Assembly: GCA_017554445.1 (NCBI GenBank)
Contig: JAFZIJ010000174.1
Coordinates: forward strand, 1 to 64,000
Length of the DNA stretch: 64,000 nucleotides
Direction of reading: 5' to 3'
From: Victivallales bacterium
Lineage (GTDB): Bacteria; Verrucomicrobiota; Lentisphaeria; Oligosphaerales; Oligosphaeraceae
Position numbers and translations under genes: made by a program. Position 1 is the first letter of the stretch. The number at the start of each line of letters is the position of its first letter. The notes beneath the pieces were generated by a model, which ran no database searches, was not told the DNA's origin, and worked only from the letters and a program-made list of their open reading frames with translations. Of this stretch, positions 42,028 to 50,520 are shown piece by piece.

Positions 42028-44058
42028 TCAATCCTTCACCAGCCGATAGAACAGAATGACGGCGCTGCGCGGCTGTGGCAGACGGATGACAAAATTCCGC
42101 AATGCGTTGCCGGAAAGCCTCTGTTTCTTGCCCGACAAGGCGTTTTCCAATTCGTATGTTCCGTCCAATTTGATGGCGCGTGTTTTCAAAGAGAGAACCT
42201 TTTGCTTCGTGTCTGGACGGCGGCAGGCGACAATCACGCCATGGTCGCCGTCGTCGAACTGCACGGCAACCATATTTCCCATAATTTCAGGCGATTCCGT
42301 CAAAAGATAGAAATCCTTCAAGCAGCAATCACGAATACGGCGACTCAACGCCGCCCGCTGCTTCACATCCTTCAGAAGTTTCCGCGTTTCCGCATCATCC
42401 TGTTCGGGACGGAACCAGTTGTGGTCACAATTGTTGAAAATCGTCGTCGGGACGCAGGCACTTGCATAATCATAGACTTCTGCAGGTTTCAGCATGTGGC
42501 CGCTGGCATGGAACGGCAGCCATCTGGAGAGATACGCCACGGCGATCTGGTTCGCCTCCGCATTGTGATCCGATATCACGCAGGAGAAGTCCGAACGCCA
42601 CATCGGAATGCTGAGGGAAATTGTCATCCAGTCGATGCGGCGGCCGCCGGACGCGCAATTGTCGATCAAGAGATTCGGGAAATTGCGCCGCAACGTACGC
42701 CAGAAACGGTAGAAGCCATTGATGAAACGAATTTCCGCCAAGCCTTTCGTGTGCATGGCTTTATCCTGCTCACGCCAGAAGGGAATCGTGTCGAAATTGA
42801 AATCCTCCCGATAGCAGTCGATATGTTCATTCTCCAGAAGATTGCTGACCGTTTCGATGGCGTAGTCACACGCCTCCGCCTTGCCGAGATCCAACATGCA
42901 GTTGTCGCCGCCCGCTTCGATGAACCATTCCGGATGCTGTTGAACGACAGGCGATTTCTTCACAGCGCGTTCCATTTCAACCCACAGGAGCATCTTCATG
43001 CCCGCCTTGTGCACGGCATCGGCAACAGGCTTCAGACCGCCCGGATGAATGGTCTGGTTGACATGCCAGTCGCCGACATTCGGATACCAGTCGCTGTCAT
43101 GAAGCTCCCATGCGACAGCGCGGTCACGCCCAAACCATCCTGCATCCAGCCAGAACACTTCCAGCGGAATGCCCTCCTTCTGGAAACGCTTCACATAGCC
43201 CTGCAACGACTCCGTCGGGACGGTGCCGCTGAACATCATCGGAATCGGCGGCAGGATGACGCGGCCACGGGCGTCCCGCGGCACGTGGTACTCTAACGTA
43301 TAGCGGCGGAACACGTTCTGGATTTTCTCCAAATCGTCTCCTTCCGCAAACTGCACGGCAACCGTCGGCAGTTCGAAGGCCTCGTCCGGCTGCAAGCTGA
43401 ACTCCGTCTCCTGAAGACCGACGGCAAACGACATGACGCCACGAGACGTTCTGACAACGGCTTTCCAAGCTCCCGACCAGCCGACCGCCACATTGAAATG
43501 GATGTCATTGCCGACATCGATGCCGAAAAACGGCAGCCAGTCATTGGAACTGCGGCCTTGCGACGCCTCCATGACGCATGTATCATGTTGCGGCACAGGA
43601 GCCAACGTCACATCGTTCGGGATGAAATCAAGTAACGAACATTGCGAACCATATTGACGACGGACGCGGACATACGCCAACTGCCGTTGAAACGTAATCA
43701 AACGATCGATGTTCTTATTGAAGCCAACCCATTGGAATGACAACGACTGAAAATCCCTTACAATTCCAGTCGCGCCTTTTTTCGACAAGCTTCTAAGAAC
43801 TGGCGTGTATTCGACGAAGCCGTATTTGGGCGTGACGTTCAATAACAATTCCAACGCAAGTTTCTTGTCTGGAGAAACATACGTGATTTTCAGACGATTC
43901 TGTCCACGCTTTTCCGTAGGAAGCGTCTCGACAGTTCTCTTCCATGTTTCAGCCGAAAAAGGCTCCCCGTCATACGTGAACGTCGGAACCGCATGGTCAT
44001 TTTCACCACCGATGGTGTTCAGCAAATTCAATACAAAATCATTGTCGAGGCGTTTCAT
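42028..44058 (-). CDS. GH36-type alpha-galactosidase
   Basis: 676 residues from ATG 44,058 (MKRLDNDFV), with AGAGAGAAC just before it; longer in-frame starts add a sequence without similarity. The N-terminal beta-supersandwich is followed by a (beta/alpha)8 barrel with VFWLDAGWFG, YREDFNFD (the Asp nucleophile position) and DNCASGGRRIDWMTISLSIPMWRSDF (acid/base Asp in the RSD). These identify clan GH-D, family 36. No signal peptide, so it acts on imported galactosides. The linker and C-terminal beta domain are complete. Confidence 0.9.
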   Translation of the reverse strand: MKRLDNDFVLNLLNTIGGENDHAVPTFTYDGEPFSAETWKRTVETLPTEKRGQNRLKITYVSPDKKLALELLLNVTPKYGFVEYTPVLRSLSKKGATGIVRDFQSLSFQWVGFNKNIDRLITFQRQLAYVRVRRQYGSQCSLLDFIPNDVTLAPVPQHDTCVMEASQGRSSNDWLPFFGIDVGNDIHFNVAVGWSGAWKAVVRTSRGVMSFAVGLQETEFSLQPDEAFELPTVAVQFAEGDDLEKIQNVFRRYTLEYHVPRDARGRVILPPIPMMFSGTVPTESLQGYVKRFQKEGIPLEVFWLDAGWFGRDRAVAWELHDSDWYPNVGDWHVNQTIHPGGLKPVADAVHKAGMKMLLWVEMERAVKKSPVVQQHPEWFIEAGGDNCMLDLGKAEACDYAIETVSNLLENEHIDCYREDFNFDTIPFWREQDKAMHTKGLAEIRFINGFYRFWRTLRRNFPNLLIDNCASGGRRIDWMTISLSIPMWRSDFSCVISDHNAEANQIAVAYLSRWLPFHASGHMLKPAEVYDYASACVPTTIFNNCDHNWFRPEQDDAETRKLLKDVKQRAALSRRIRDCCLKDFYLLTESPEIMGNMVAVQFDDGDHGVIVACRRPDTKQKVLSLKTRAIKLDGTYELENALSGKKQRLSGNALRNFVIRLPQPRSAVILFYRLVKD

Positions 44059-44206
44059 CTTGTTCTCTCTTGATAGGATGTCCATCATGGCATGGTTCAT
44101 TACAAAACAAATAACGACTAATATATCACAATTTCGATTCATGGGAAACCGCTCATTTCGCCTCCCCCTGCCCTGCGAAAAGAAAAATTTTCATTCTGGC
44201 TTGCAT

Positions 44207-44224
44207 TAGTTAGACATCTAACTA
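44207..44224 (+). promoter_or_regulatory. Perfect operator palindrome of the MarR gene
   Basis: TAGTTAGA-CA-TCTAACTA, 8-bp arms around a 2-base centre, ending 5 bases before the marR start codon. The arm sequence and 16-18 bp size are typical of MarR operators. Its position would allow repression of the marR-cupin-monooxygenase operon, and possibly of the divergent alpha-galactosidase gene 150 bases away. Confidence 0.8.
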
Positions 44225-44229
44225 TATTA

Positions 44230-44685
44230 ATGGACATGACACACTCAACCGCCATGTTAATCGGCCGAATCCACGACCAAACGCACAAATGGTTGACCGA
44301 CGAGCTTGCCGCCGCCGGCCTGCCAGGCGTGGCGCCGTCGCATGGTGACGTGCTGGCGTTGCTCTTCCAGAGAGGCGAAGCCACCATGCAGGAGCTCGCG
44401 GCATTCGCGCACCGCACGAAACCGACGACGACCGTTCTGGTTGACAAGCTGGAGCAGATGGGGCTCGTCAGCCGAACCAAATCGAAAGATGACGCACGGA
44501 GCACCATCATCACGCTGACGGATAAAGGCGAAGCCCTGCGACCGACATTTGAATCAATTTCACACCGTCTCATTCATTTTGTCCATTCTGGCCTTACGGA
44601 AGAAGAAACGGAAACACTTGAAAAACTGCTCGTGAAAATGCTTTCGGGCATGAACAACTCAACAACCAAAAGGAGCGCAACATGA
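44230..44685 (+). CDS. MarR-family transcriptional regulator
   Basis: 151 residues. Winged-helix pattern: HGDVLALLFQRGEATMQELAAFAHRTKPTTTVLVDKLEQMGLVSRTKSKDDARSTIITLTDKGEAL, with the DDAR wing and dimerisation helices at both ends. No ribosome site is visible; the start lies 5 bases after a perfect palindrome. It probably represses its own operon until a small phenolic or oxidant ligand or thiol change releases it. The stop overlaps the cupin start (ATGA). Confidence 0.92.
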   Translation: MDMTHSTAMLIGRIHDQTHKWLTDELAAAGLPGVAPSHGDVLALLFQRGEATMQELAAFAHRTKPTTTVLVDKLEQMGLVSRTKSKDDARSTIITLTDKGEALRPTFESISHRLIHFVHSGLTEEETETLEKLLVKMLSGMNNSTTKRSAT

Positions 44686-45131
44686 AGGAAATCAAGACTA
44701 TCGCCGACATCGCCAACGCGACGGCCATCGACCTCGGCCCCCTGAATGAAATCAAAGACTACGTTCTCGAACTTGGCCCGAATGTCAAGATTCCGGGCAA
44801 AGTATTCGGTGGCGCGGCGATAAAGGCCGGCGGAGCGGACTTCTCGTTCCAAGTCTTCGCACCAGGCACGGAAGGCGGCTTCTACCACGTCCATAAAGAT
44901 CATGAAGAGCTTTATTTCTTCCTGTCTGGTGAAGGCGAATACCAGGTCGATGGGAAGAACATTCCCGTGAAGGAAGGTTCCGTCGTTCGCGTCGCCCCCG
45001 CCGGCAAACGCACCGTCCGCAACACTGGTTCCACGCCGCTGACGATGCTCTGCATCCAATACAAGAAAGCGGAGCCCGGCAGCGTCAATCCATCAGACGG
45101 CACGATCCTCCCCGATCCCGTCAAGTGGTAA
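44682..45131 (+). CDS. Cupin-domain protein
   Basis: 149 residues; AAGGAG lies inside the marR end, and starts overlap by 4 bases. The cupin motifs are GGFYHVHKDHEELYFFLSGEGEYQVDG (His, His, Glu) and GSVVRVAPAGKRTVRNTG (second motif, with the usual His replaced). A small single-domain beta-barrel that may bind a metal. In a MarR operon with an ABM-type monooxygenase it probably takes part in detoxifying quinones or similar electrophiles (inference). Confidence 0.88.
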   Translation: MKEIKTIADIANATAIDLGPLNEIKDYVLELGPNVKIPGKVFGGAAIKAGGADFSFQVFAPGTEGGFYHVHKDHEELYFFLSGEGEYQVDGKNIPVKEGSVVRVAPAGKRTVRNTGSTPLTMLCIQYKKAEPGSVNPSDGTILPDPVKW

Positions 45132-45163
45132 TGATTTGAACAGCAACAAACAAGGAGAAAACA

Positions 45164-45439
45164 ATGATTCGATTGAACTGTTTCTACCAGGCGAAAGAAA
45201 ACCGCCTTTCCGATGCATTGGAAGCCGCAAAAGCCTTGACCGCCGCATCGCTGAAGCAGGACGGCTGCGTTTCGTACGACGTCTTTGAAAGCGCCACCCG
45301 TCCGGGCGTTCTGCTCATCTGCGAGACATGGCGTGATGAAAAGGCACTTGCCGACCATTCGGCATCCGCGCCATTCGTCAAATATCTTGCCGTGCTGAAT
45401 GACGCAGGAACAATCAAAATCGAAAAATTTGACTTCTGA
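45164..45439 (+). CDS. Antibiotic-biosynthesis-monooxygenase (ABM) domain protein
   Basis: 91 residues; AAGGAGAAAACA precedes ATG 45,164. Ferredoxin-like dimeric alpha/beta-barrel pattern: NCFYQAKENRLSDALEAAKALTAASLKQDGCVSYDVFES and LLICETWRDEKALADHSASAPFVKYL. This is the YgiN/quinol-monooxygenase-like ABM family, which acts without cofactors. Last gene of the marR operon and followed by a strong terminator. Confidence 0.9.
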   Translation: MIRLNCFYQAKENRLSDALEAAKALTAASLKQDGCVSYDVFESATRPGVLLICETWRDEKALADHSASAPFVKYLAVLNDAGTIKIEKFDF

Positions 45440-45484
45440 TATCGTTCGTTAGCATTCACCGTTGACATCAAAATTCAGTCATCA

Positions 45485-45527
45485 TCGGTTCAGGCATGGT
45501 TCATCCGCCATGTCTGAACCGATTTTT
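45485..45527 (+). terminator. Rho-independent terminator of the marR operon
   Basis: Stem TCGGTTCAGGCATGG / CCATGTCTGAACCGA (15 bp with one G-T pair) and an 8-base loop, then TTTTTAT on the plus strand. It lies about 45 bases after the ABM gene and just before the convergent MATE gene end. Confidence 0.85.
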
Positions 45528-45548
45528 ATGCACGGACATGCCCAACGG

Positions 45549-46901
45549 CTAACGCGTCAAGTTCTTCACCCACTTGTATTTGCGATAATGGTGCATGACC
45601 CACGGAATCTTGCCGACTTCGTCCAGGCATGTGCAGGAATACACGATCAACACATGCCAATGGAGCCAGAAGGCACTGATCAATGCGCATGGCACCGCCA
45701 AGCCCCACATGCAGACGGCCAGGCTGTAGAAGTCGAACATCGTGTCACCACCGGCGGAAAAGATTCCGTTGATGATGATCGTGTTCACGCAACGACCGAT
45801 CATGTAGATACTTAAAATGACGAACATGCCAACCAGATAGTCCTGTGCTTTGTCCGTCAGTTTCATGTAATGCTTGACGACTGGAATGATCGCCAGTATG
45901 ACAAATGTGCAGAAGAAACCAATAATATATGACAGAATGGCGAGGCGGTCGCCATATTTGCGGCCCTGCTCCAGCCGTCCCGCGCCCAATTCGTTGCCGA
46001 TAAGAATGCCGCCCGCCGTGCACAAACCGTTGCAGAGACAGCACATGAGATCGCGGACACCGGCGGCGATGGCGTTGGCTGCCGCCGCGTCCGGCCCAAG
46101 TTGGCCGATGATGGCGGTATAGGACGTAAATCCCACGCCCCAGAAGAGATAGGCCCCCAATAACGGCAAAGCGCAGCGCCAATAGTCTTTCGCCAACAAG
46201 CGCTCGAAACTGAACAGATTACGCAATTCAAGGCGGATGAAGCTGTTCTGATACGACGATATGACACACCATAAGACTTCGATGACGCGTGCGATCAACG
46301 TCGCGATGGCCGCGCCTTCCGCGCCGTAGGCGGGAACGCCGAACAGGCCGAAGATGAAAACGGAATTCAAAATGATGTTGATGACGACGGTTACGGAACT
46401 GATCCACGCCGTCCGCGGCACATGATCGCTGACCTTCATGATCGCCATATAGCATTGCGAGACTCCCGTCAGCAAATACGACCAGCCCGCGATTTTCAGA
46501 TATTTGACGCCGATGGCGATGAGCGTCTCGTCATTGGCGAACAACCGCATGAGATAACGTGGGAAAAAGACACAGCCGATGAAAAACGCCACGGAAATCA
46601 CGACACAATGGCGGATGCCCATGCCGAATAGCTTGCCCAGCACGACCTTGTCACCCTTCCCCCAGTACTGAGCCCCGAGAATGCCGATCACAGAGACGAC
46701 AACGCCGAGTATCATGTTCTGTACGAACTGGATCTGCGTCGCCAACGAGACGGCCGCCATGGCGTTCTGATCGACACGACCGAGCATGACAGTATCCGCC
46801 GCCGCCACCATCGCCAGCATGAGGTTCTGCAAGGCGATCGGAGCCATTATGGCGACCAGCTTCCGGTAGAACGGTCTGTCGTCAAACAATCCTTTCAGCA
46901 T
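45549..46901 (-). CDS. MATE-family multidrug/cation antiporter
   Basis: 450 residues with 12 predicted helices in two homologous halves. Landmarks: MAPIALQNLMLAMVAAADTVMLGRVDQNAMAAVSLATQIQF near the start and GFTSYTAIIGQLGPDAAAANAIA in the second half, both typical of the NorM/DinF-type fold. It exports organic cations or metabolites using Na+ or H+. It follows the large symporter gene by 30 bases on the same strand, so they may be co-transcribed. Confidence 0.92.
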   Translation of the reverse strand: MLKGLFDDRPFYRKLVAIMAPIALQNLMLAMVAAADTVMLGRVDQNAMAAVSLATQIQFVQNMILGVVVSVIGILGAQYWGKGDKVVLGKLFGMGIRHCVVISVAFFIGCVFFPRYLMRLFANDETLIAIGVKYLKIAGWSYLLTGVSQCYMAIMKVSDHVPRTAWISSVTVVINIILNSVFIFGLFGVPAYGAEGAAIATLIARVIEVLWCVISSYQNSFIRLELRNLFSFERLLAKDYWRCALPLLGAYLFWGVGFTSYTAIIGQLGPDAAAANAIAAGVRDLMCCLCNGLCTAGGILIGNELGAGRLEQGRKYGDRLAILSYIIGFFCTFVILAIIPVVKHYMKLTDKAQDYLVGMFVILSIYMIGRCVNTIIINGIFSAGGDTMFDFYSLAVCMWGLAVPCALISAFWLHWHVLIVYSCTCLDEVGKIPWVMHHYRKYKWVKNLTR

Positions 46902-46931
46902 GGGAGCATTCCGTTATGGTATGGCGGAGAA

Positions 46932-49283
46932 TTACTTATCGTCCTTCTTTTTGGCATCAACCTCTTCCAGCTGCGCCTTGTCAGCCAGCGACATATTGCC
47001 TTCGACACGGCCATCATCCAGATAATTGGCCGTGCGTTTCTCCAGATCACGGAACAGACGGAACAGATCGACGATGCCGCCGATGCCGAACCAGAAGGTC
47101 GTGATGAAGGCGATGCAACCAGGCACGAGCAGGTTGACGACGAAGAAGTAGCGGCTCCAGTAGGAGATGGGCCACGGCGAGAAGGAATTCCACAAAACCG
47201 TGCCCAGGAAGCACAGGACGAAGCCATAGACGAAGGAATGGCCGAAGATACCGTAGGCGATGAGGCGGTCGCCTTTCGTGTATTCGGGCGTGATACCGAT
47301 GATGTTCTTGAAGATGCTCTTCAGATCCCACTTCAGTTTCAGGTCGCGCTTTTCGCCGAGATCGTATTTGCCGCGGTGGAGCATGCGGTCCAGATTGAAC
47401 GGCTCCTTGCAGGTCAGCTTGGAGACGATGCAGTAGAGCGCAAGCGTCAGCAGATTCGTGAAGAAGGAGAATTCATATGGGTTGACGGGGCATTTGACGG
47501 CGTCCATCTTCCATGTGATCCATTGGCCGAACGGCGCGGAGAGGATATGCAGCAGCTTGTCGCAGAAATCGACGAGTTCGGCCTTGGCGAGGAAGGGATA
47601 GACATAATCCGCCCAATAGAATTTGACGAACGTGTAGATGATGGAGGCGATCATGCCTGTAAGTAATGCCGTCCATGCACCTTTCGTCGTGCCGAAGCGG
47701 CTGTAGAGACCGAAGACCATGACCGGTGCGCAGCCTGTCAGCCACATGGCGCAGGTCAACGTGACGTACATATTGATGAAATCCAGCTGCGCCATGAAGT
47801 GGGAGCCGAACGCGAAAAATACTCCGATGCAGATGGCCACGATGCGGATCATCCAGACATGCCCTTTCGGCGTGAACGGCTTCTTCTTCAGCGGCAGAAC
47901 ACAGTCCTGCGCGATGGTCAGCGTGGCGGAATAGATTCGCGTGTCGTCCGTGGAGAGCATGGCCAGGAAGAGCAGCAGGCAGAACATGCCGAACATACCG
48001 GTCGGCAACAGCTTGCGCATGGTGACGGACAGCGTCAACTGATTGTAGAGCGTACGGCACTGCTGGAAGAGGTCATTGGCCTTGCCTTCCGCGTCGATCT
48101 GCGCCTTGCGGTCTTCCGGGGCGCGGCTACGGGCGTCTTCTTTCAACGATTCATGGATTTTGTCTAGGAACGCGCTGTCCAGATTCTTGTCCTGCGAAAG
48201 CGGTTCATCGACGCCGATGTTGTGGATGAGCGGCTGGATGCCGTCAATGGTCTTCTTCAGCGAAGCACGGGTCGTTTCGTCTTTGATGACGTCGTCCGCC
48301 ACACGTGTCGCCAATTCCTTGCGGACTTGGTTGGCTTCCGTCGCGAAGTCCTTGTGATTCAGGAAAGTAATGAGAGCAATGGAAATCAGCAGATAGAAGA
48401 CGGTGATCAACGAATGGCGCCAGCCGCCCAACAGGGAGGCCATCTTTTGCTCATGGGGCGAACGCGCGGCACAGGAGGTACCCGCGCCGATCCATGACGC
48501 GCGATGCATGACGGTGTTGTAAGCCGCCACAATAACCATCGAGAACAGGTTGAAATCGCGTAACTTCTTGATGTCGTATGGATTAATGAAAGATTCGTCC
48601 TTAACGCGATCCGCCATGACAGGCATGATTTCAGATGTCCATGAAAATTTATAGAGGATGAAAATGACGAAGAAGGCCAACAATGGATAGAGGAACATGC
48701 CTTGAATCGTGTCCGTGATGACCAGGCAGAGCGTACCGCCCAGGCAGATGAGCGTGATGGCCATGACAAGGAAGAGGATGATCAGGATATCAAACGTCGG
48801 AATGTGCATTCCGAACACGGAAATGGTCGCGGGAAGATCCAGCATCTGGATGAAGAAACGCGCCGCCACGGCGGGCATGATCATATTCGCAAGCATCTCG
48901 GCAATCGAACGCAGCCCAGATGCGAAAATACGGAATTTACGGCTGTAGCGCATTTCGAGGAACTGTCCGAGACTCATGGCCCGTGTCTCGCGGAAACGGT
49001 AGTTGCAGAAGCCTGTCAACCCCAAAACGATGCTCAATGGCGCCAAGATGCTTCCCCAGAAACCGACAGAGAAACCTGTCTTGTAGTGTGCTTCGATGTA
49101 AGCCACCAGACCGATGATGGACAGCGCGTTCGCCACGTCGCCCAGACTCAGCACATAGCGGCCGCATATGCGCCCCGCCGCCAGATAGTCCGTGATATCG
49201 CGGATATATTTCCGCGAATAGAATCCCATGCCCATGACGACGCACACAGGCAGCACCAAGACCAGCCAGTCAATCCAACTCAT
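46932..49283 (-). CDS. Large sodium/solute symporter (SSS family, 783 aa)
   Basis: AAGGA precedes ATG 49,283. The first ~290 residues and those after ~430 show SSS helices: DYLAAGRICGRYVLSLGDVANALSIIG, ANMIMPAVAARFF, LVITDTIQGMFL, LSTDDTRIYSATL. Between them (about 305-425) is a polar, helical insertion of roughly 100 residues not found in standard SSS proteins. A long C-terminal extension brings it to 783 residues against the usual 500-550. Likely import of a sugar, sugar acid or similar solute. It is in tandem with the MATE gene. Confidence 0.88.
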   Translation of the reverse strand: MSWIDWLVLVLPVCVVMGMGFYSRKYIRDITDYLAAGRICGRYVLSLGDVANALSIIGLVAYIEAHYKTGFSVGFWGSILAPLSIVLGLTGFCNYRFRETRAMSLGQFLEMRYSRKFRIFASGLRSIAEMLANMIMPAVAARFFIQMLDLPATISVFGMHIPTFDILIILFLVMAITLICLGGTLCLVITDTIQGMFLYPLLAFFVIFILYKFSWTSEIMPVMADRVKDESFINPYDIKKLRDFNLFSMVIVAAYNTVMHRASWIGAGTSCAARSPHEQKMASLLGGWRHSLITVFYLLISIALITFLNHKDFATEANQVRKELATRVADDVIKDETTRASLKKTIDGIQPLIHNIGVDEPLSQDKNLDSAFLDKIHESLKEDARSRAPEDRKAQIDAEGKANDLFQQCRTLYNQLTLSVTMRKLLPTGMFGMFCLLLFLAMLSTDDTRIYSATLTIAQDCVLPLKKKPFTPKGHVWMIRIVAICIGVFFAFGSHFMAQLDFINMYVTLTCAMWLTGCAPVMVFGLYSRFGTTKGAWTALLTGMIASIIYTFVKFYWADYVYPFLAKAELVDFCDKLLHILSAPFGQWITWKMDAVKCPVNPYEFSFFTNLLTLALYCIVSKLTCKEPFNLDRMLHRGKYDLGEKRDLKLKWDLKSIFKNIIGITPEYTKGDRLIAYGIFGHSFVYGFVLCFLGTVLWNSFSPWPISYWSRYFFVVNLLVPGCIAFITTFWFGIGGIVDLFRLFRDLEKRTANYLDDGRVEGNMSLADKAQLEEVDAKKKDDK

Positions 49284-49425
49284 AGCCTAAATCCTTTTGA
49301 TTTATTATTTAAAGTAAAAAAGTCTTTTGGGCAAAATGATAAATTTACGTCTTTTTGACGGATTATCAATCTCGCCATGTCACAAATCATCGGAATACTG
49401 GTAAAAAAGTTTTTAAAACAATTAT

Positions 49426-50514
49426 TCACCGTCCACCGGTCAATGTTCGATAAATCTTTGGAAGATACCGTTCAAGAATAATAGCCACGCCAAATGAAAT
49501 GGAAAGTGGCACAAGGAAACGTAAAAAGTATATCAACCAATCACTGTCCATGACGTGTTTTCTCAGAAAATTGCATCCTTTCAGGCAGAACAAGATATTC
49601 AATACCGCAAAATGGGAGGCATAAATGAAGAAAGAGTATCGGATGCCATGCCAGGACTCCAGTTTTTCTCGCCATGGGATGTAATCATAGATGCTCCACA
49701 AGGCCATGCAACCGATGCTTATGGAAATTTGAAGGATGATAAACCGCCAATTTGGAGAGAATTTCCACGGCAATGCCAATACGAGCCAGCCCAAAGACAA
49801 CAATAAAGAGAATAAGAATCCAGGCTTCCATGTCACTGGAAATCTTTTCAAATACATGCCGATTGAAAAAAACAACAGGCCTCTAAATGAAAAACCTGTC
49901 ATGAAAAACTGCCACCATGGTTTAGGTATTAGGAAATGAAACAAATAAAAAACGAAAGCGAAGACAATAAACATTTGTCCTGTTGTCTTGTTCTTCATTG
50001 CCGTGATTAAAACCGGAGACAAAAGAACTAGCAAAAACAAATTACGAACATACCACAGTGGACCGTCTGCAGGAAAATCAAACAAGTCAAAACCGAATAT
50101 TCGACATGCCTCCATCCATGGATGCAATGGCGTTGCCAAAAATGTATTCTCAGTTAATGGACGTCCTGATAAATAATTGCCCAAAATGGCGAAAAGAAGA
50201 TAGGCCAAAGCATATAGGATGCACCAATAGACGTACGGTTTGCCTAGGGAAATGAGACGCTTTTTCACCAGCTGGGGATATGGTACATCATCGTCATATT
50301 GACACGCCAGCAAAAATCCCGAGATAATAAAGAAAAACGGCGTCGCTATTTCACATATGCCTAACGACAAGAACCTTGCAACATAAAAGGAGCAATGATT
50401 GGATTCAGATAAAAGACTTTGTTCGTAAGCATGCAGCAACGCAATCAAGACGGTACATAGAAATGAAACCGTCTTGATCTTGGAACTTAAAGTCTTTGAT
50501 ATCGAAACAGACAT
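49426..50514 (-). CDS. Acyltransferase-3-family membrane protein
   Basis: 362 residues, about ten membrane helices. FLSLGICEIATPFFFIISGFLLACQYDDD is the family opening, with RFLVPLSISFGVAIILERYLPKIY at the end. These proteins transfer acetyl or succinyl groups to surface or secreted glycans. The usual catalytic His near the first helix (in RxxxxxH) is not evident here. It begins 6 bases after the stop of the upstream glycosidase-like gene, so they form an operon. Confidence 0.82.
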   Translation of the reverse strand: MSVSISKTLSSKIKTVSFLCTVLIALLHAYEQSLLSESNHCSFYVARFLSLGICEIATPFFFIISGFLLACQYDDDVPYPQLVKKRLISLGKPYVYWCILYALAYLLFAILGNYLSGRPLTENTFLATPLHPWMEACRIFGFDLFDFPADGPLWYVRNLFLLVLLSPVLITAMKNKTTGQMFIVFAFVFYLFHFLIPKPWWQFFMTGFSFRGLLFFSIGMYLKRFPVTWKPGFLFSLLLSLGWLVLALPWKFSPNWRFIILQISISIGCMALWSIYDYIPWREKLESWHGIRYSFFIYASHFAVLNILFCLKGCNFLRKHVMDSDWLIYFLRFLVPLSISFGVAIILERYLPKIYRTLTGGR

Positions 50515-50520
50515 CTTTTG

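Noticed and set aside
42007-43296. 429-codon plus-strand frame opposite the GH36 gene
   Set aside because: The GH36 gene on the minus strand has unmistakable catalytic motifs; the plus-strand reading is a shadow.
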